Positions 5,834 through 7,176 of a stretch of DNA of 7,176 nt are shown here, piece after piece. The notes under the pieces were generated by a model. The model did not search any database, was not told the DNA's origin, and saw only the letters and a program-made list of their open reading frames with translations. How positions within the stretch are numbered: position 1 is the first letter of the stretch; the number at the start of each line of letters is the position of its first letter. This DNA is from an uncultured Clostridia bacterium (GTDB taxonomy: Bacteria; Bacillota; Clostridia; Oscillospirales; Oscillospiraceae): the NCBI GenBank assembly GCA_937907975.1, contig CALEQS010000054.1, positions 1-7,176 on the forward strand, written 5' to 3'. A program made the translations under genes and the position numbers.

Positions 5834-6670
5834 ATGGCTACTGTAATGGAACCGCGCCGTGCGCTGATCCTATATGCGACAATGACGAAGAACACCGAAA
5901 AAGTCGCCACATGGTTCAATGAGACTTTCAACGAGTATGGCTGGGAGACCAACCTGATCCGCATCATGCCCAACACCAACTGGGCTGAATTGCAGGATAA
6001 GCTCTATTTTGACGACTACGATCTGGTCTGCCTCGGCTCCCCCATCGTGGGTGGCTCTGTGCTTCAGCCCATCATCAAAGCGCTGAGCTTCGGCGGCGGC
6101 GGCGCTTTGGAAAAAGACGTCCAGAAAAAGCTGGACGAAAATGCTGATGACGCAGCCATGGCCGCAGTTAAGCCCAATGGTGCAGAATGGCGGCGCACCC
6201 ACGCTCCGGCGCCCGGTATGGCGGACTATGCGGCACCCCGCCCCTATGGTATCGTGTTCACCACCTACGGCGGCGGTTTCTACGGTACGGTCGAGGCCGA
6301 GGCCACGCTGGCCACATTAAAGCAGTACCTCGTCCTGAACCATGTGGACGTCATCGGCCGCTTCTCCTGCGCCGGCAAGGAGACCGGCCCTGCCGGTTAT
6401 CCCGTGGGTGTAAAGCCCAAAGCAAACTTTATCCCCGGCCACCGCAACGACGGCCCTGATGCCGACGTGTGCGACGCCGTCATGTACCGCATGGGCGACG
6501 GTACGCTGCGTCCCGGCTCCTACTTCTTCCACTATGACTGCGACAGCAAGCCCGGCAAGCGCGAAGAGGCCAAGGCCCGCGCCTTCATCTCCGACATCGT
6601 GGAGGATTACTTCATGACCTATAACGGTCAGCGCAACCCCTGCGTGTCAGAGATTGTATCTCTGAGTTGA
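5834..6670 (+). CDS. Flavodoxin-like protein with extended C-terminal region
   Basis: This 278-residue soluble protein begins with a flavodoxin fold: strand ALILYATM (10-17) leads into the phosphate-binding loop TMTKNTEKVA (16-25), which corresponds to the flavodoxin SxTGNTxxVA motif. It is followed by DYDLVCLGSPIVGG (61-74), with the GSP loop, and by YGIVFTTYGGGFYGT (138-152), which fits the second flavin-contacting loop. FMN binding is therefore likely, and the role is probably electron transfer or a flavin-dependent reaction. It is much longer than ordinary flavodoxins (about 140-180 residues). Residues about 85-135 form an insertion rich in Gly, Lys, Asp and Ala, and residues about 178-235 add a tail with CAGKETGPAGYPVG and a Gly/His/Asp-rich stretch before a last helix. 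It has no ferredoxin-type cysteine cluster, heme motif, signal peptide or membrane segment. It is a separate transcription unit downstream of lysR. The partner is unknown; the nearby ene-reductase is a candidate. Confidence 0.85.
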   Translation: MATVMEPRRALILYATMTKNTEKVATWFNETFNEYGWETNLIRIMPNTNWAELQDKLYFDDYDLVCLGSPIVGGSVLQPIIKALSFGGGGALEKDVQKKLDENADDAAMAAVKPNGAEWRRTHAPAPGMADYAAPRPYGIVFTTYGGGFYGTVEAEATLATLKQYLVLNHVDVIGRFSCAGKETGPAGYPVGVKPKANFIPGHRNDGPDADVCDAVMYRMGDGTLRPGSYFFHYDCDSKPGKREEAKARAFISDIVEDYFMTYNGQRNPCVSEIVSLS

Positions 6671-6674
6671 TTTT

Positions 6675-6710
6675 AAAAGAAGTGCCTCCCATGGGAGGCA
6701 CTTCTTTTTT
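6675..6710 (+). terminator. Intrinsic terminator of the flavodoxin-like gene
   Basis: Perfect 16-base arms at 6675-6690 and 6693-6708 (core GAAGTGCCTCCC / GGGAGGCACTTC) are followed by a T-tract, with more T residues to about 6719. It starts 4 bases after the stop codon. The A-run before the hairpin could also let it act on the opposite strand. Confidence 0.93.
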
Positions 6711-6803
6711 ATCTTTTTTACCGGTTCAGTGCTTCAACCATACTTGCTCCCGCCGCTGCCCGGCTTTCTCCACCGTAGCGGGTCCCGCATGAGGGGCAGC
6801 ACT

Positions 6804-6843
6804 AAAAAAGACCTGCCGCAGAGCTGTACAGTTCTGCGGCAGG
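6804..6843 (-). terminator. Intrinsic terminator of the SnoaL-like gene
   Basis: The arms at 6812-6822 and 6833-6843 (CCTGCCGCAGA / TCTGCGGCAGG) form an 11-bp stem with a self-complementary CTGTACAG loop region. On the minus strand the stem is followed by TC and six T residues (6809-6804). It lies about 47 bases after the stop of the minus-strand gene. Confidence 0.9.
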
Positions 6844-6889
6844 CCCTCTTGGGGGAGTTTAAAGAGAAAAAGAGAAGTTCAAAATCAAA

Positions 6890-7176
6890 TCAGATCAGAT
6901 CACCAAAGAAGGTCTTCTTCAGGTCGGAATAGCTGTCGTAAGGCACGGGGGGCTCCGGCTGATCGGCGGGATAGATGGCGTTCACGCTCATGTACCACGG
7001 GGTGTCGGTGCAGGGCTGATCGGCCTTTGGGAACTCGGAGAGATCCACCGGGCCGGAGAACTGGCTCCACTCGGTCCAGCTGGTGCCCACGGGAGTCTTG
7101 AACATGGGGTAGATGCGCATACGCCAGATCTTCCAGCCGTCGTCCTCCTTGATGAAGTCCGCGCCGTACTTGCTCC
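6890..7176 (-). CDS. SnoaL-like / NTF2-like protein, C-terminal part (5' end outside window)
   Basis: The frame is open from the right edge of the window and ends in TGA at 6892-6890, giving 94 visible residues. It opens with SKYGADFIKEDDGWKIWRMRIYPMFKTP, the last beta-strands of the alpha+beta cone fold of the SnoaL/NTF2-like family (typical pattern: Y.DDFVKEDG.WKI....Y). The rest is a Pro-, Asp- and Tyr-rich tail of about 65 residues that would fold over the cone. Members are cytoplasmic dehydratases, isomerases, cyclases or binding proteins of about 130-180 residues; the bile acid 7-alpha-dehydratase BaiE belongs to this superfamily. An internal ATG at 7120 has no upstream ribosome binding site and would cut through the fold, so it is not a real start. 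The catalytic residues, usually in the N-terminal half, are not visible. A terminator follows. A dehydratase role next to an ene-reductase is attractive but is inference. Confidence 0.75.
   Translation of the reverse strand, partial: SKYGADFIKEDDGWKIWRMRIYPMFKTPVGTSWTEWSQFSGPVDLSEFPKADQPCTDTPWYMSVNAIYPADQPEPPVPYDSYSDLKKTFFGDLI

Noticed and set aside
6711..6803. Stretch between the two terminators, checked for a small gene or RNA
   Set aside because: It has no ribosome binding site with a start, no promoter pair and no strong fold. I see only spacer between convergent genes.

Overview
The window looks like chromosomal DNA from a GC-rich anaerobic Firmicute, most plausibly a gut Clostridium relative such as an Oscillospiraceae member. 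This is inferred from several signs: strong AGGAGG-type ribosome binding sites, low-GC intergenic regions with sigma-A-like promoters, hairpin-plus-T-tract terminators, and an Fe-S/flavin ene-reductase with a long-chain flavodoxin-like protein. No rRNA, tRNA, CRISPR array or insertion sequence is visible.

Layout. (1) Positions 1-300 (+) hold the C-terminal end of an amidohydrolase. A strong, near-symmetrical terminator at 317-352 lies between it and the convergent operon. (2) Positions 4621-359 (-) form a likely four-cistron operon, in transcription order: a 96-residue predicted beta-rich protein of unknown function, a GntP-family permease, the remnant of a ketopantoate-reductase-like gene (its middle is missing and its two ends are in different frames), and a 675-residue FMN/4Fe-4S/FAD ene-reductase of the enoate reductase / 2,4-dienoyl-CoA reductase / BaiCD type. 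(3) A 157-169 bp divergent intergenic region (4622 to the lysR start) carries back-to-back promoters and a perfect ATGCAA-N12-TTGCAT inverted repeat, a candidate operator. (4) Positions 4795-5706 (+) encode a LysR-type regulator. (5) Positions 5834-6670 (+) encode a 278-residue flavodoxin-like protein with its own promoter and a strong terminator. (6) Positions 7176-6890 (-) hold the C-terminal part of a SnoaL/NTF2-like protein, convergent with the flavodoxin-like gene and followed by its own terminator.

How the parts may work together (inference). The permease would import an organic acid and the ene-reductase would reduce an activated C=C bond. The flavodoxin-like protein could serve electron transfer, and the SnoaL-like protein could be a dehydratase, isomerase or binding protein acting on the same substrate. 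The LysR protein would sense the substrate or a product and control the divergent operon. An ene-reductase near a SnoaL-like protein recalls the bile-acid bai genes, but the permease is not BaiG-like and the ene-reductase has an unusual active-site motif, so the substrate cannot be named. The most noteworthy points are the divergent active site of the ene-reductase, the unknown small protein that leads the operon, the extended flavodoxin, and the decayed reductase gene inside an otherwise intact operon.
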